Below are positions 1 to 8,184 of a DNA stretch of 10,123 bases, in pieces. Numbering within the stretch: the stretch's first letter is position 1; every line of letters begins with the position of its first letter. The translations under genes and the position numbers were made by a program. This DNA is from Tetmemena sp. SeJ-2015 (lineage: Eukaryota; Ciliophora; Spirotrichea; Sporadotrichida; Oxytrichidae): positions 1-10,123 of the forward strand of contig JAJKFJ010016362.1 in assembly GCA_027382625.1 (NCBI GenBank). The letters run 5' to 3'. Under the pieces are notes generated by a model. The model made no database searches and was not told where the DNA came from. It was given only the letters and a program-made list of their open reading frames with translations.

Positions 1-120
1 GGCGCCGAGCTGCTCACCGTTGACTCTCACGTCTTCGAAGGCCTGCTTGGCGTGAGTGAGGAGCATTCTGATGGCTTCGGCTCTTCCGTAGATGTCGAAG
101 TAGTAAAGCTTGATGGACAT
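1..120 (-). CDS. Glutathione S-transferase, N-terminal part (runs off the window)
   Basis: Read on the minus strand from the ATG at 120, this gives 40 residues beginning [20 protein letters not shown]. This is the N-terminal thioredoxin-fold domain of a cytosolic, sigma-like glutathione S-transferase, which conjugates glutathione to electrophiles. Visible marks are the beta1 strand KLYYF with the likely catalytic Tyr at residue 7, the GRAEAIR segment of helix 1, and the FEDVRV beta2 strand. The rest of the gene (about 160-170 residues in the family) lies beyond position 1. The codons are nearly all C- or G-ending and both Gln codons are CAG, unlike the neighbouring genes, which use TAA/TAG freely. 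That pattern suggests high expression. Start: first ATG, preceded by AT-rich non-coding sequence. Confidence 0.88.
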   Translation of the reverse strand, partial: MSIKLYYFDIYGRAEAIRMLLTHAKQAFEDVRVNGEQLGA

Positions 121-381
121 ATCTTTGCTAGGGTTTGGGAGTGGAGGTAATAAAAATTATTAGATTCTAAAGTCAATCTCAAGATATAAATAGGCATGCC
201 TGCCACGCACTGCACACTCACTCTCTTCTAGAAAAGTCTCAAAATGTTCTCATGTCTAAAAGTATTCGTGCTTATGCATACTAATATTTTCCACAATTTG
301 CGAATTTAAAATTGTCAAGTGTACCAAGTGTCAAGAGCAGTGGTAAATCAATAAATTAGTAAATTTTAATTTACGAGAAGA
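121..381. promoter_or_regulatory. Divergent intergenic region between the GST and the plus-strand gene
   Basis: About 260 bases separate the GST start (120) from the preferred start of the next gene (382). The GST side holds a G-rich tract at 129-139 (TAGGGTTTGGG; CCCAAACCCTA on the GST sense strand) and a TATAAATA octamer at 185-192, in the orientation opposite to the GST. Neither is a proven promoter element. Position 244 offers an earlier in-frame ATG for the plus-strand gene, so part of this stretch could be its coding sequence. Confidence 0.35.
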
Positions 382-1008
382 ATGAACTCTAATAAAGGAG
401 GAGATAATGCAATCAGAGTCAAGAATAGAAGAAGAAGTCCTGCAGTGTAAGAAATCATCAATAATGTCCATGCAACCAAAGATCTCATCTTTTAAAATGT
501 CATTATGTTTTAAATGCTCTCATCATTTAAAAGGCAGTGGAGGCTGCTTTTGATAGTCTCTATTTCATTTAATTTATAATCAGCTTTTGAAAGTGAGGGC
601 AAAGCAAGTAGGAATAGAACCTACTCTCAAATTAAAAGCTATTTGACCAGCGAAATCAAAAATATTCAAACCAATTTCCCCCAAATCATATTATAGCAAA
701 ATATCCACCATCAAAGCTTCTATAATCACAAAAAACCTCATAGCATTATGAAAAAGACCAAGTATACTGATGATCAAAGTTCTAAGAAAGCCGATCAATC
801 TCAAAATATGACGACTGGCTCTGAGATAATAAATTTTCCTGACTTTAACTAATCACAGAGAAGAGCCCATACTTAGCTTAAGCATATAGTTCCTGATAGT
901 GTTGTAAACGATACTCTGAACTTGGATATATCCTAAGTTCTATAAAATGAAAATCTTGAAAAAATGGAATAGAACTTGAAAGAAGAACACTTATAATAGG
1001 ATGATTGA
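382..1008 (+). CDS. Uncharacterised protein; TAA/TAG read as Gln
   Basis: The frame is free of TGA from the start of the window to the TGA at 1006-1008. The other two plus frames carry about 10 and 6 TGAs between 244 and 1006. About ten in-frame TAA/TAG codons must be glutamine. From the ATG at 382 (MNSNKGGDNAIRVKNRRRSP) it encodes about 208 residues; an ATG at 244 would add 46. The codons have a clear purine-first bias. The protein is polar and basic, with Gln/Asn/Ser-rich stretches and an acidic Gln-rich C-terminus (NLKEEHLQQDD). A hydrophobic patch around 500-585 disappears, with the frame kept, if two short GT-AG segments (499-533 and 556-583) are introns. The join then reads AVEAAFDTFESEG, faintly like the entry to an EF-hand, but without the calcium ligands. 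I do not recognise the family. It is convergent with the next minus-strand gene. Confidence 0.68.
499..533 (+). other. Possible 35-nt intron in the small plus-strand gene
   Basis: The segment runs from GTCATTATG to TTTAAAAG after a complete codon. Removing it alone shifts the frame. Removing it with 556-583 (63 nt in total) restores the frame and replaces a hydrophobic stretch by a polar one. Tentative: the frame is also open without splicing. Confidence 0.35.
556..583 (+). other. Possible 28-nt intron in the small plus-strand gene
   Basis: The segment runs from GTCTCTATTTC to TATAATCAG after the first base of a codon. It is meaningful only if paired with the 35-nt candidate just upstream. 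The size is close to other short GT-AG candidates in this window (39 and 40 nt). Confidence 0.32.
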
Positions 1009-1164
1009 AAATTAAAGAAATCTGTTTCAAATAAAAAGATAGCTTATTTATGCTTAGTTTGTGAAAATCTGTATGTCTCTCCTCTGTTACTTCATCTATT
1101 ACTTTCCTTGAACTACATTTGAATCCATCATTATTAAAATCAATGATTTTGACTTCGTTTAGTG
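1009..1164. other. Convergent 3' region
   Basis: About 156 bases lie between the TGA of the plus-strand gene and the TGA of the minus-strand gene. It must hold both 3' UTRs and polyadenylation signals. No convincing AATAAA-type signal or structured element was seen. Confidence 0.5.
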
Positions 1165-1935
1165 TCAATGATTCCTCTAGCGCTGTCTCTCACATTTTGA
1201 ATGCTATTGTTCTACTAGCTTCAACCATTTTAATTCAATAATCAAATAATTATCTATATAGAAGCTTGACCCTCCGAATAAGGCAGCTTCATTAAATAGG
1301 ATAAAGGGACTTGGCTGATTAAAGTTTTAAGCAGTTTAATTTTTGAATACGAATTCCTTTGGCTTGACCTAAATCCAATCTTCCTTCGCATTTTGCCTCA
1401 TCAGGAAGTTTGTTAATAACCTTTAAATAATTTTATTTGTGAGGTACTCTAAATCCTCATCTCCTATATCTTCGCTTCCTAAGATACTCAACTCAGGGCT
1501 TTTATTACTCAGCCTTTGACTTAAGATAAGCTACTTTAGTTGTGATTTTTAGAGGGGATCCAATTCTGCAAAATCAGTTGGTTAGCCACCGTTTAGAGCT
1601 CTAAACTTTTTAATCAGATCTACTACAGCTTAATCTTGAGCAAAGCTCGAGGCCCTAAGTCCAGATCCAATCTAAGATCGCAACTTAATATTTTAGCAAG
1701 AAGATAAAAACTTTCGAGAAGATTAAGGAGAAGCAGGTAGCATCCCAATCGCATCTTCATACTAAGATGTACCTCTTCCACTTGTTCTGGTTTTAGAGTC
1801 CTGAGTTTAAACGTCTTTTTGGTTCCTTCTGTTTACTAGTTTTTCAAGAAGTTCGTAATTCTAATCAAATAAAGTTTCCTCCTTACTCACTATCTCAGGA
1901 GGTTATATTTCTTACTACCGATTATACTCAGGGTC
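1165..1935 (-). CDS. 3' exon of a large uncharacterised minus-strand gene
   Basis: This minus-strand frame is free of TGA over about 800 nt (1168-1968), while the other two minus frames carry about 8 and 11 TGAs in the same span. It ends at TGA (1165-1167). It encodes about 256 residues and reads about 19 TAA/TAG codons as Gln against about 9 CAA/CAG; Trp is always TGG. The protein starts DPEYNRQQEIQPPEIVSKEE, is charged and Gln-rich, and has a helix-forming central part (DLIKKFRALNGG; ELDPLQKSQLKQLILSQRL; EYLTNKIIQRLLTNFLMRQ) with a more hydrophobic end. I see no signal peptide, membrane span or family motif. The upstream edge is set by a CTGTAG acceptor whose use keeps the frame. Confidence 0.68.
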
Positions 1936-2046
1936 CTACAGATACAATTTATTGATTATAGAAAATTTTCATAAATACAAGTAGGATATCTAAGATGGAG
2001 TTTGAGGTTGGAGAATCTTATTCGGTTTAATTGATCCCATCAATAC
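1936..2046 (-). other. Likely 111-nt intron (GTATTG...CTGTAG)
   Basis: On the minus strand the frame upstream of 2046 and the 3' exon below 1935 are the same frame, but a TGA at 1969-1971 separates them. A GTATTG donor at 2046 and a CTGTAG acceptor at 1936 lie at codon boundaries 111 nt apart. Splicing removes the TGA and keeps the frame. A shorter pair using the same acceptor (43 nt) would require a different upstream frame. Confidence 0.45.
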
Positions 2047-2433
2047 ACTTGATTTATTAACTGATGAACTCTGGTGGCTTGTGTGTGGAGGCTACTGTTA
2101 AGCGAAAGTCATATTTTATGAACCATTGGTGCTTATGTGCTTTATCTATTGCTGTCTCTTACTCTTAGTCTTCAGTTGCTCTTTGAAAAAATCGTAGAGT
2201 TAATTGTAACTAGAGTCTTTCTACGACTGCTGCTAACCAGATGACATCTAAACTTAGCCTTGCATTCGAAAGTCCTAATGAAATAGATTTAATTTCTAAA
2301 AAATTAATGAGCACTTTGGTTATGAGTACTGTGAATTGGATTTCCTTTATTCATATGAGAGAAAAGCGCATTCATGGATTCTTGATTGTTGACTTATGCA
2401 GAGTTTATCATGTTGAAATCTGCGTTTGGGTAT
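2047..2433 (-). CDS. Internal exon, Gln/Ser-rich, same minus-strand gene
   Basis: The minus frame shared with the 3' exon is open from 1972 to 2433 with TAA/TAG as Gln. The clearest part, between about 2295 and 2047, reads as a low-complexity polar segment (MSSGQQQSQKDSSYNQLYDF, then KTKSKRQQQ and repeated Gln, Pro, Ser and His), typical of a disordered linker. From about 2340 to 2540 another minus frame has better codon bias (LIEEDRRKQNEYPNADFNM, ESMNALFSHMNKGNP). An intron therefore probably lies between about 2240 and 2400, for example GTCAAC at 2393 to TTTTTTAG at 2296 (98 nt), which fits the phases. Confidence 0.45.
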
Positions 2434-4654
2434 TCATTTTACTTCCTTCTGTCTTCTTCGATTAAAAATGTATATAATTTTGGGGAGAGGATGTAGCATG
2501 AATTATGGATATCTGTTAAGAGCCGCATTTTGTTTAAATTGCATCACTTTCTCAGCTGAATTATCTGTGTGCATTAATTTATCATTAAGATAAAAGAGAT
2601 ATTCTTATAATTGTGTGCTATGCCTTTGAATTATCTTTGAGATGCTGCAGTAATTTTTAATAAAGAAGAACTGGTGGCTTTCGAGTATGATTACTCATAG
2701 TGGACTTTGAACGAAAGTTAAAATATACTCTGCCTTATATTTTTAGTTCTGCTTTGTTCTATTGAAAAAGTTTTGTTGGGTCTTATCTTCTCTCCTCGGA
2801 CTTTAATTCGTAAATTTTTTCTACTCGTCGGTATAAGGTTGATGGAAATCATTCTCAGACATCGGTCTTGCCATTTCATTAGAATAAGAATAATAATGTT
2901 TACAAATGATTAGACTTAATGATCATCGGATGGAAGTAAGATTGAGGCTGCTTTTATCTGAGGAGTTATATAACATGCTAATCTTCTAATGTCTTTTGAG
3001 CCTTTGAACTGACCTACTTATCTCCAGCTTCTCCTTTAAAGTTTGATATCTAATCTCCCATTGTTGGACGATAAGCTGTTTGCTTTTAATTACTCAGCTT
3101 CCTCTGAATCTATTCAAAGTTCTTGTTCTAGCTTGACATTAAGTTAGACTGTTTAATGGGAGAGATTATCTTATTTAACTAGTTGTGAGAACTTATCAGA
3201 TTTTTTGAGTCTCTATTTATTATCAAATGATTCCATAAATGAAAAAAGGAATACTCTATTGGATAGTTGAGAGTGGCTTGAAATTGCTTTGTTAGATTTC
3301 TTATACCTCTCCTTAGACTTAAAAGATTTTTTCTTTTGATTTTCAATATCAACCTACTTTCGAAGCCCTAGCTAAGTTGGAAAATCTATTTACAAAAACA
3401 ATATTCTTAAAATCTGAATGAGTGCCAGTGTTTCTTAAATCTAGCGAGTTTCTCTTAACTAGAAATGAATTATCATTTTATAGTGAGCTAATTTTTTGAA
3501 ATGAAGGAGCAGTTGTCGTGTTGTTAAAGCCCCTCTTGATGAAATTGTAAGGCCTTATTTCTTCAGTCCCCAAGCTTTTATCCCTTTTATCTTACATTTC
3601 GTTTCCTTTCTTTGCAAAGTAAAAAGATATCGGAGAATATTTAAAAGTCAAGATAAGGTGATGAGTTGGGATCTATCTATGTATCCTAGTAGTCTTAGTA
3701 CTCTTTAAATCCTGCTGTCAATTCTTGGATATTCTTGCGCTCTTACACAGATTCCCAACCTTCACCTAATGTCTCACTCTTGTCTCTTTTCTAACTATCC
3801 TGGTGATGGCTTGCTTGCTTATTCAACCATATATTTCTTTTTAAATCTTCCTCTTACTGCTACATAGATCGAGAAAGATTCTGCTTCAGAAACTATATGA
3901 TTTTATTCATTGAAATAATCTGATATACTAGTTTTATAAGGGGATAGTCTATATTTCGTTTGCCTATTGATGCACTCCAGATTGCTAAAAATGTGGACTG
4001 TTTGAAACTCGCTATGATGCAGCCTAGTTGAGTAATTTGCTAACCTCCTCATGGTAATTTTCTGTTCCTAGAGTTGGCTAGTTATATCTCTATACCACTT
4101 TCACTTAAGTAATAAAAATATTGCATTACTTGCTGCTACTTCTAAATTGAACTCTGATCTGATACTAAGCTGTTTCTTCCTTGCAAAAATAGTGAGTCTT
4201 TTTGAGCTAGCATGTGCTGCACAAGTTGAAGCTAGTTCAGCTATTTCTTGTATTTCTAACTTATAAAAAAATCCATAAGGTCTAAATTTAATTAGAAACT
4301 CTGATTAGACCCCCCTTGCAATGGTAACCTCATTTAAAGTGGACTGCTTGATTGCATTCGCTAGTAAAGGAATAGAATATACTAATCATAAATTGATTGA
4401 TAGGAATCCATTAGTTTATTGTGAGTTGATCCAGTCCATTTCCTATTAATTTTATAATTGATTTTAGTTTATATTTTTATTGGCTTCTCCCTGAACTCTG
4501 TTCTGCTAGTTCGCTATTATAGAGAGTTAGCTTCTTATATCCCTTTCATTGTTTTCAGTTCTTTACTTATAAATCTGAGTTCGATCGATCGAAGGCAGTT
4601 AGCTCTTTGGCATTATGTGAAAAGCCATTTAGTATTCAATAAATAAGATAGGCA
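2434..4654 (-). CDS. Middle of the large minus-strand gene; frame switches, exon edges unresolved
   Basis: The minus strand is purine-rich and coding-like throughout, but the best frame changes several times, as in a gene with many short introns. Better blocks are about 4610-4050 (QRMQSSSPLQMRLPLQGG and other Gln/Ser-rich sequence), about 3610-3358 (NTTTAPSFQKISSLQNDNSF), about 3317-3120 (SKERYKKSNKAISSHSQLSN) and about 2690-2500 (HSTQLQEYLFYLNDKLMHTD). One switch is explained by a 40-nt GT-AG segment at 3318-3357. The product would be long, rich in Gln, Ser, Asn and Lys, and probably disordered or coiled-coil, with no catalytic or transmembrane domain that I recognise. I cannot exclude two adjacent genes or some non-coding DNA here. 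Confidence 0.4.
3318..3357 (-). other. Probable 40-nt intron (GTAGGTTGAT...CTTTTAAG)
   Basis: On the minus strand the GTAGGT donor at 3357 follows a complete codon, and the TTTTAAG acceptor ends at 3318. The 40-nt segment contains TGA in the upstream frame. Removing it joins ...NLARASK to SKERYKK..., both with good codon bias. Its length matches the 39-nt intron of the kinase gene. Confidence 0.5.
4580..4593. repeat. Perfect 14-bp palindrome TTCGATCGATCGAA
   Basis: A perfect inverted repeat with no spacer and three CpG steps, in otherwise CpG-poor DNA, inside the coding-like part of the large minus-strand gene. It could be chance or a protein-binding site. Confidence 0.6.
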
Positions 4655-4739
4655 TCATTTTCTCTATTAAATTACTTAATTAAATGCTAAATTCTATTCA
4701 AAAATTATGAGAATAAATCTTCTTATAATAATTCCATTC

Positions 4740-5003
4740 TACTTCAATAGATAATTAAAAGACAATTTTCTTTCTTTAATAGTCACTGTTGGTATTATTT
4801 GTGGTGCTATTAGGAGCAATAGTAAACTGATGCAGTTGCTTTACAGTGGCTTGTGGTGTGAAGTTATTTACTTTATTGAACTTAATCTGAGTTGCGCCTC
4901 TCTGTGCTGACTTTGCCCCTTTCTCTCTCGTTAAAGGGGATGTTGACAACATTATCTTAAACTTGTTCTTGTCTTTTTGCTCGAAGAAACTCAAGTTTTA
5001 CAT
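4740..5003 (-). CDS. Likely 5' exon of the large minus-strand gene
   Basis: The first ATG in this minus frame, at 5003, is followed at once by TAA, giving Met-Gln under the ciliate code. An in-frame TGA 31 bases upstream (5034-5036) blocks any earlier start. The frame (MQNLSFFEQKDKNKFKIMLS, then TSPLTREKGAKSAQRG and a Thr/Asn-rich stretch) stays open to a TGA at 4698-4700, so an intron or frame change must occur before it. A GTAGAATGG donor near 4740 is the best candidate. If reading through the TAA were wrong, the next ATG is at 4952. The N-terminus is basic and polar, with no signal peptide. The link to the exons further left is inferred from shared strand and composition. Confidence 0.45.
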
Positions 5004-5915
5004 GAATAACAAAATTGTTAATTTAATTTTACGTCATAAGCATTTATCTCTGTATTTCTTTCGGAGTTTAAATTTAAAGTATTTAATAGATATAAGAGTG
5101 GGAACTTGGCTGAGACAAAGTCTGAGTTATTCGTTGCTGAATTTCGCAGAAGGAACATTATTAGGATGATTCATCTTGGTTTATGAAATCAATATACATA
5201 AAGTTCAATTAAATAGAAGACTGAGTCAAAATTAGAAAATAAATAAATTATTATAATAAAATTAAAAATATTACTATATGTTTCCACATTTATCAATAAG
5301 ATAATTTTTTTAAGTTGGGTATGCTTTAAAGAATTAATTTTTTATTGCAAATATATTTCACCTTATCTATAAAAAAAAGATAGAAAGATAGATAGAAATC
5401 AGTTAATTAAGAGAGAGTTTATATCCAAATATTTATTGCTTTTCAAACTGTATCTTGAATTAATATCTCTCAAGTTATCTTATTTTGTGAATTCATTTAT
5501 GTCTTATAAATAATAATTATCGTAATTCGTAGTTTTTAATTCCTATCATAACAGGATAATTCCAATCCCAACCATTGCAAACTTTACTGAATGTGATTTT
5601 AAACTTATCCTTTCTCAATCATTATGACTTTTATTTTTTAATTATTACCATGAATCCTCGATAAAATAGCACTAACCTATATTAATAAAAAATAAATTTG
5701 ATTTATAATTTAAAAATCCTCTTAATTAAAGCTGATTAAGCTTATTGAAGTAGAAAGGGTAAATCATTAACTATAAAAAATTGAGATCTGAGCAAAATGG
5801 ATGGCCTTAAATTGTCTTATCATGATTTGAGTGGATAGTAGTGCTTTAAATTAAAAAAAAGAAAGAAATCCTATAATATAACTATTAAATTTAATCAATT
5901 CCTACCAATTTTCAA
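5004..5915. promoter_or_regulatory. AT-rich divergent intergenic region
   Basis: About 910 bases lie between the start of the minus-strand gene (5003) and the kinase ATG (5916). It should hold both promoters. It is very A+T-rich and has A and T runs and a short imperfect GATA repeat at 5378-5399 next to a reverse-oriented TATCTAT. I found no RNA gene, conserved box or long open frame that stands out from the background. Confidence 0.5.
5378..5399. repeat. Imperfect GATA/GAAA microsatellite
   Basis: AAGATAGAAAGATAGATAGA is a short tract of GATA and GAAA units directly after an A8 run, with TTATCTAT just before it that could pair with it. It is ordinary simple sequence in intergenic DNA. Confidence 0.7.
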
Positions 5916-8123
5916 ATGGAATCAAGATATGAGAAACTACAAAAACTTGGTGCTGGTGCTTTTGGCACTGTTTACAAAGTCCGCAGAACTTCAGATAACT
6001 TAGTATTTGCTATGAAAAAATTCCAGAACCTTGATATTACAATGATAATGTCTGAGATACAGGCGCTTCAGGAGATTGACGATCCTAATGTCATCAGATA
6101 CATAGACTCCTCTCTCAAACCTCCCTACATTATTATGGAGTATTGCTCATCTGGGAGTCTCTCAAATATTATGAGGAAGGGAGGCATCTCGGAAACCAAA
6201 GCACTTAAGATTATTAAAGAAGTGTTGACTGGGCTGAAGATATGCCATTCTCAAAACATTATTCATAGGGACTTAAAGCCCGACAATATATTGATAGGCA
6301 AGAATGATAAAATCAAAATTGCGGATTTTGGGCTGGCTAAATTTCTAGTATCTCAAAAATAGGCTCAAACTCAAGCTGGTACACCTCTTTATATGGCACC
6401 TGAGATTATCAAGGGCGAAAAGTATAATTCTAAAATCGACATATGGTCTGCTGGATGCATTCTCTATGAGCTCATAGAAGGAGAGCCTCCATTCAATGTA
6501 AATTCTGGAAATATAATCCAACTATATAAGTTAAATATATACAAGAATATGGTATTTTAAAATTCAATAATTATAATTGGAGAAAATAGTAAATTATTTC
6601 ACATATTCTTTTGAATATCATTTGTTGTATTATAAAAGAATTAGTATTTAATGGCATTTTCATACATCAAATAATATACTGACTCACTAAGTCTTACTAG
6701 CATGTTCGAAATCAGCTATTCAATGGCCTATGAAAGGAGCCCTTCATTCCTCTAACTCAAGGTTATAAGTCTTAAAATAGGGAGTGGGAAATAGGTAAAG
6801 AGATTATATAAAGAAAATCTCTATAATTTAAAACATGTATTTCCTATGATTTGGTTTATATAACCCTAAAAAAATTATAACTATAAAGAATCCGCTTCTA
6901 AAACTCATTGATGCTCATTTCAAGTTTTCATAAGTCTTTAAATTCTATATTTTGACATATAGTTAGCATTGGAAAAATTTTGCAAAAGAGTAGCATTTGT
7001 AAAAATACCCTTCTCGGACTTTATCAGCAATCATTTCAAAAAATTTAAATTCATTTTTAAACTTATTTTTAAACATGATAAACTATTAAAGTTAACTAAA
7101 ATAAAAATTCAATTATTGAATAAATGGTTTCTTAATTTTAACATAATAGATAAAAATAGTTGGGCTCCTTTTTTAAGGATGTTATTTAGGGTTGAAATAT
7201 TTGCTTGAACAGAATTCAATCCTCTGTATAAATATAGGAATTATCTTTAATATCTATTAATTTATTCCTTAACTATTACGTTCCTAATTTTATGGGTTTA
7301 ACTAATTTCATTTTAGAGATAATTTTCTATTTAAATAATTCACAAACCGATTATAAAGCCCTAGAATATTAAAATATAGCTGCTGGGAAATACGCAGATC
7401 CTAAGCAGTGCAGTTGAACTACGAGAGAATTAATTAGTAAAATGCTTGCTGTTGCCCCTTCAGAGAGATTTAATGCTGCCTAGTCTATTCATTTTATTGA
7501 CAATCCAGTGTAAAAAGAACCAAAAGTGCAAAAATAGCCAAAAGTGTATAATGATTCTAAAGAAAGCTCAGACGAAGAGCCTGTTTTTAAATAAGGTAAT
7601 ATTAAATTAATTATAAAATTATTTTTACTATTAGTCAAGGAGAGGATTATCATTTTTCAAAGACAAAAAATGGGATTTAGAGAAATCCATGGTCTACTTA
7701 ATTACTTAAGTGGCAAATGGACTATTAAGAATACCCTTAAAACTGTTTCCTATAGTTAATAAAAATTGATTTTCCCAGTTTCATAATTTTTGAAAAGAAA
7801 ATAAAACCTAAAAGTAAAAATGAACCCTATTTTTCTATTTATTAGGCAAGAAATAGCGTGAATTTGAGAAATACTCTGACGAAAAATAAGTATTGCTTGA
7901 AAATTTGAAAAATGTTATTCAAAGAAGTGATAATCGATAAATCAGCAAGTACAGGAAAGTACTAAGCTAAATAAATGTCTTTGAATATGTTAAGTTCTAT
8001 CCTCTCTCTAAGATGAAGAAGCCCACTAGAATTATGAGAATATTTATGAAATTTTTCAGAATAGGAAATTCTCCTTTTAAAGAAAAAAAAAACAGAAAAG
8101 AAGAGAAGTATGGCATTAAATGA
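5916..8123 (+). CDS. NEK/ULK-like serine/threonine protein kinase, interrupted
   Basis: The start is ATG 5916. Visible marks are the Gly-rich loop GAGAFGTV (residues 12-19), ATP-binding Lys34 in FAMKK, helix-C Glu47, HRDLKPDN (117-124), DFG (137-139), GTPLYMAPE (155-163) with DIWSAG following, and EPPF near 190-193. An in-frame TAG at 6360 (residue 149) must be Gln. The C-lobe resumes after about 830 bp of AT-rich DNA as [12 protein letters not shown] and [15 protein letters not shown], the latter holding the conserved Arg of subdomain XI. One TGA (7415) sits between these two motifs. A short acidic tail ([11 protein letters not shown]) follows, then a probable 39-nt intron, a basic segment, a 91-nt intron and a Lys/Glu-rich, coiled-coil-like exon (from 7846) ending at TGA 8121-8123. 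The catalytic residues are intact. The substrate is unknown; NEK/ULK placement is by general resemblance only. The exact joins and the true 3' end are uncertain. Confidence 0.85.
6499..7331 (+). other. AT-rich insertion splitting the kinase domain: candidate internal eliminated sequence or long intron
   Basis: Between EPPFN (about 6497) and the helix-G/subdomain X part (from about 7335) lie about 830 bases of very AT-rich DNA that contribute nothing to a kinase fold. The downstream frame is offset, so the removed length must be 2 modulo 3. TAAAT occurs at both edges (6499-6503 and 7332-7336) in the same codon phase; recombining the copies (833 bp out) gives [21 protein letters not shown] second in-phase repeat, AAATATA (6533-6539 and 7372-7378; 839 bp out), also works. 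GT-AG pairs fit poorly: donor GTAAAT (6498) needs the second AG of TTTTAGAG (7318). No gene, transposase or terminal inverted repeat was seen inside. Confidence 0.5.
7596..7634 (+). other. 39-nt intron (GTAATATT...ACTATTAG)
   Basis: This is an extremely AT-rich segment with a GTAA donor and TATTAG acceptor in the kinase tail, directly after an acidic stretch ending in VFKQ. The length is a multiple of three, so the frame is open either way. Its composition and end sequences mark it as an intron. An alternative acceptor at CAAG (7639) would shift the next exon. Confidence 0.6.
7755..7845 (+). other. 91-nt intron (GTTAAT...TTTATTAG)
   Basis: AT-rich, with a GTTAAT donor after the first base of a codon and a TTTATTAG acceptor. 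Splicing brings the kinase-tail frame into the frame [20 protein letters not shown]. That frame is free of TGA from 7846 to 8120, whereas the other two plus frames carry about ten TGAs there. Confidence 0.55.
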
Positions 8124-8184
8124 ACAATATAATATTCTGTTTTTTCCTCTTAAGATGAACTTTTATTATTTAATTTATTTTCAG

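Noticed and set aside
687..1168. Minus-strand open frame, first read as a downstream exon of the large minus-strand gene
   Set aside because: It lies almost entirely antisense to the plus-strand gene at 382-1008, whose frame has the stronger purine-first bias and is free of TGA over a longer distance. The minus-strand gene has its own TGA at 1165-1167.
2241..2465. Plus-strand 74-codon frame
   Set aside because: It is antisense to the coding-like minus strand, with no upstream or downstream partner exon and no family resemblance.
6969..7208. Plus-strand 79-codon Lys/Phe-rich frame inside the kinase insertion
   Set aside because: It starts at TTG rather than ATG, and its composition (Lys, Phe, Ile, Leu) is what random AT-rich DNA gives. 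There is no sign of a transposase or other element gene.
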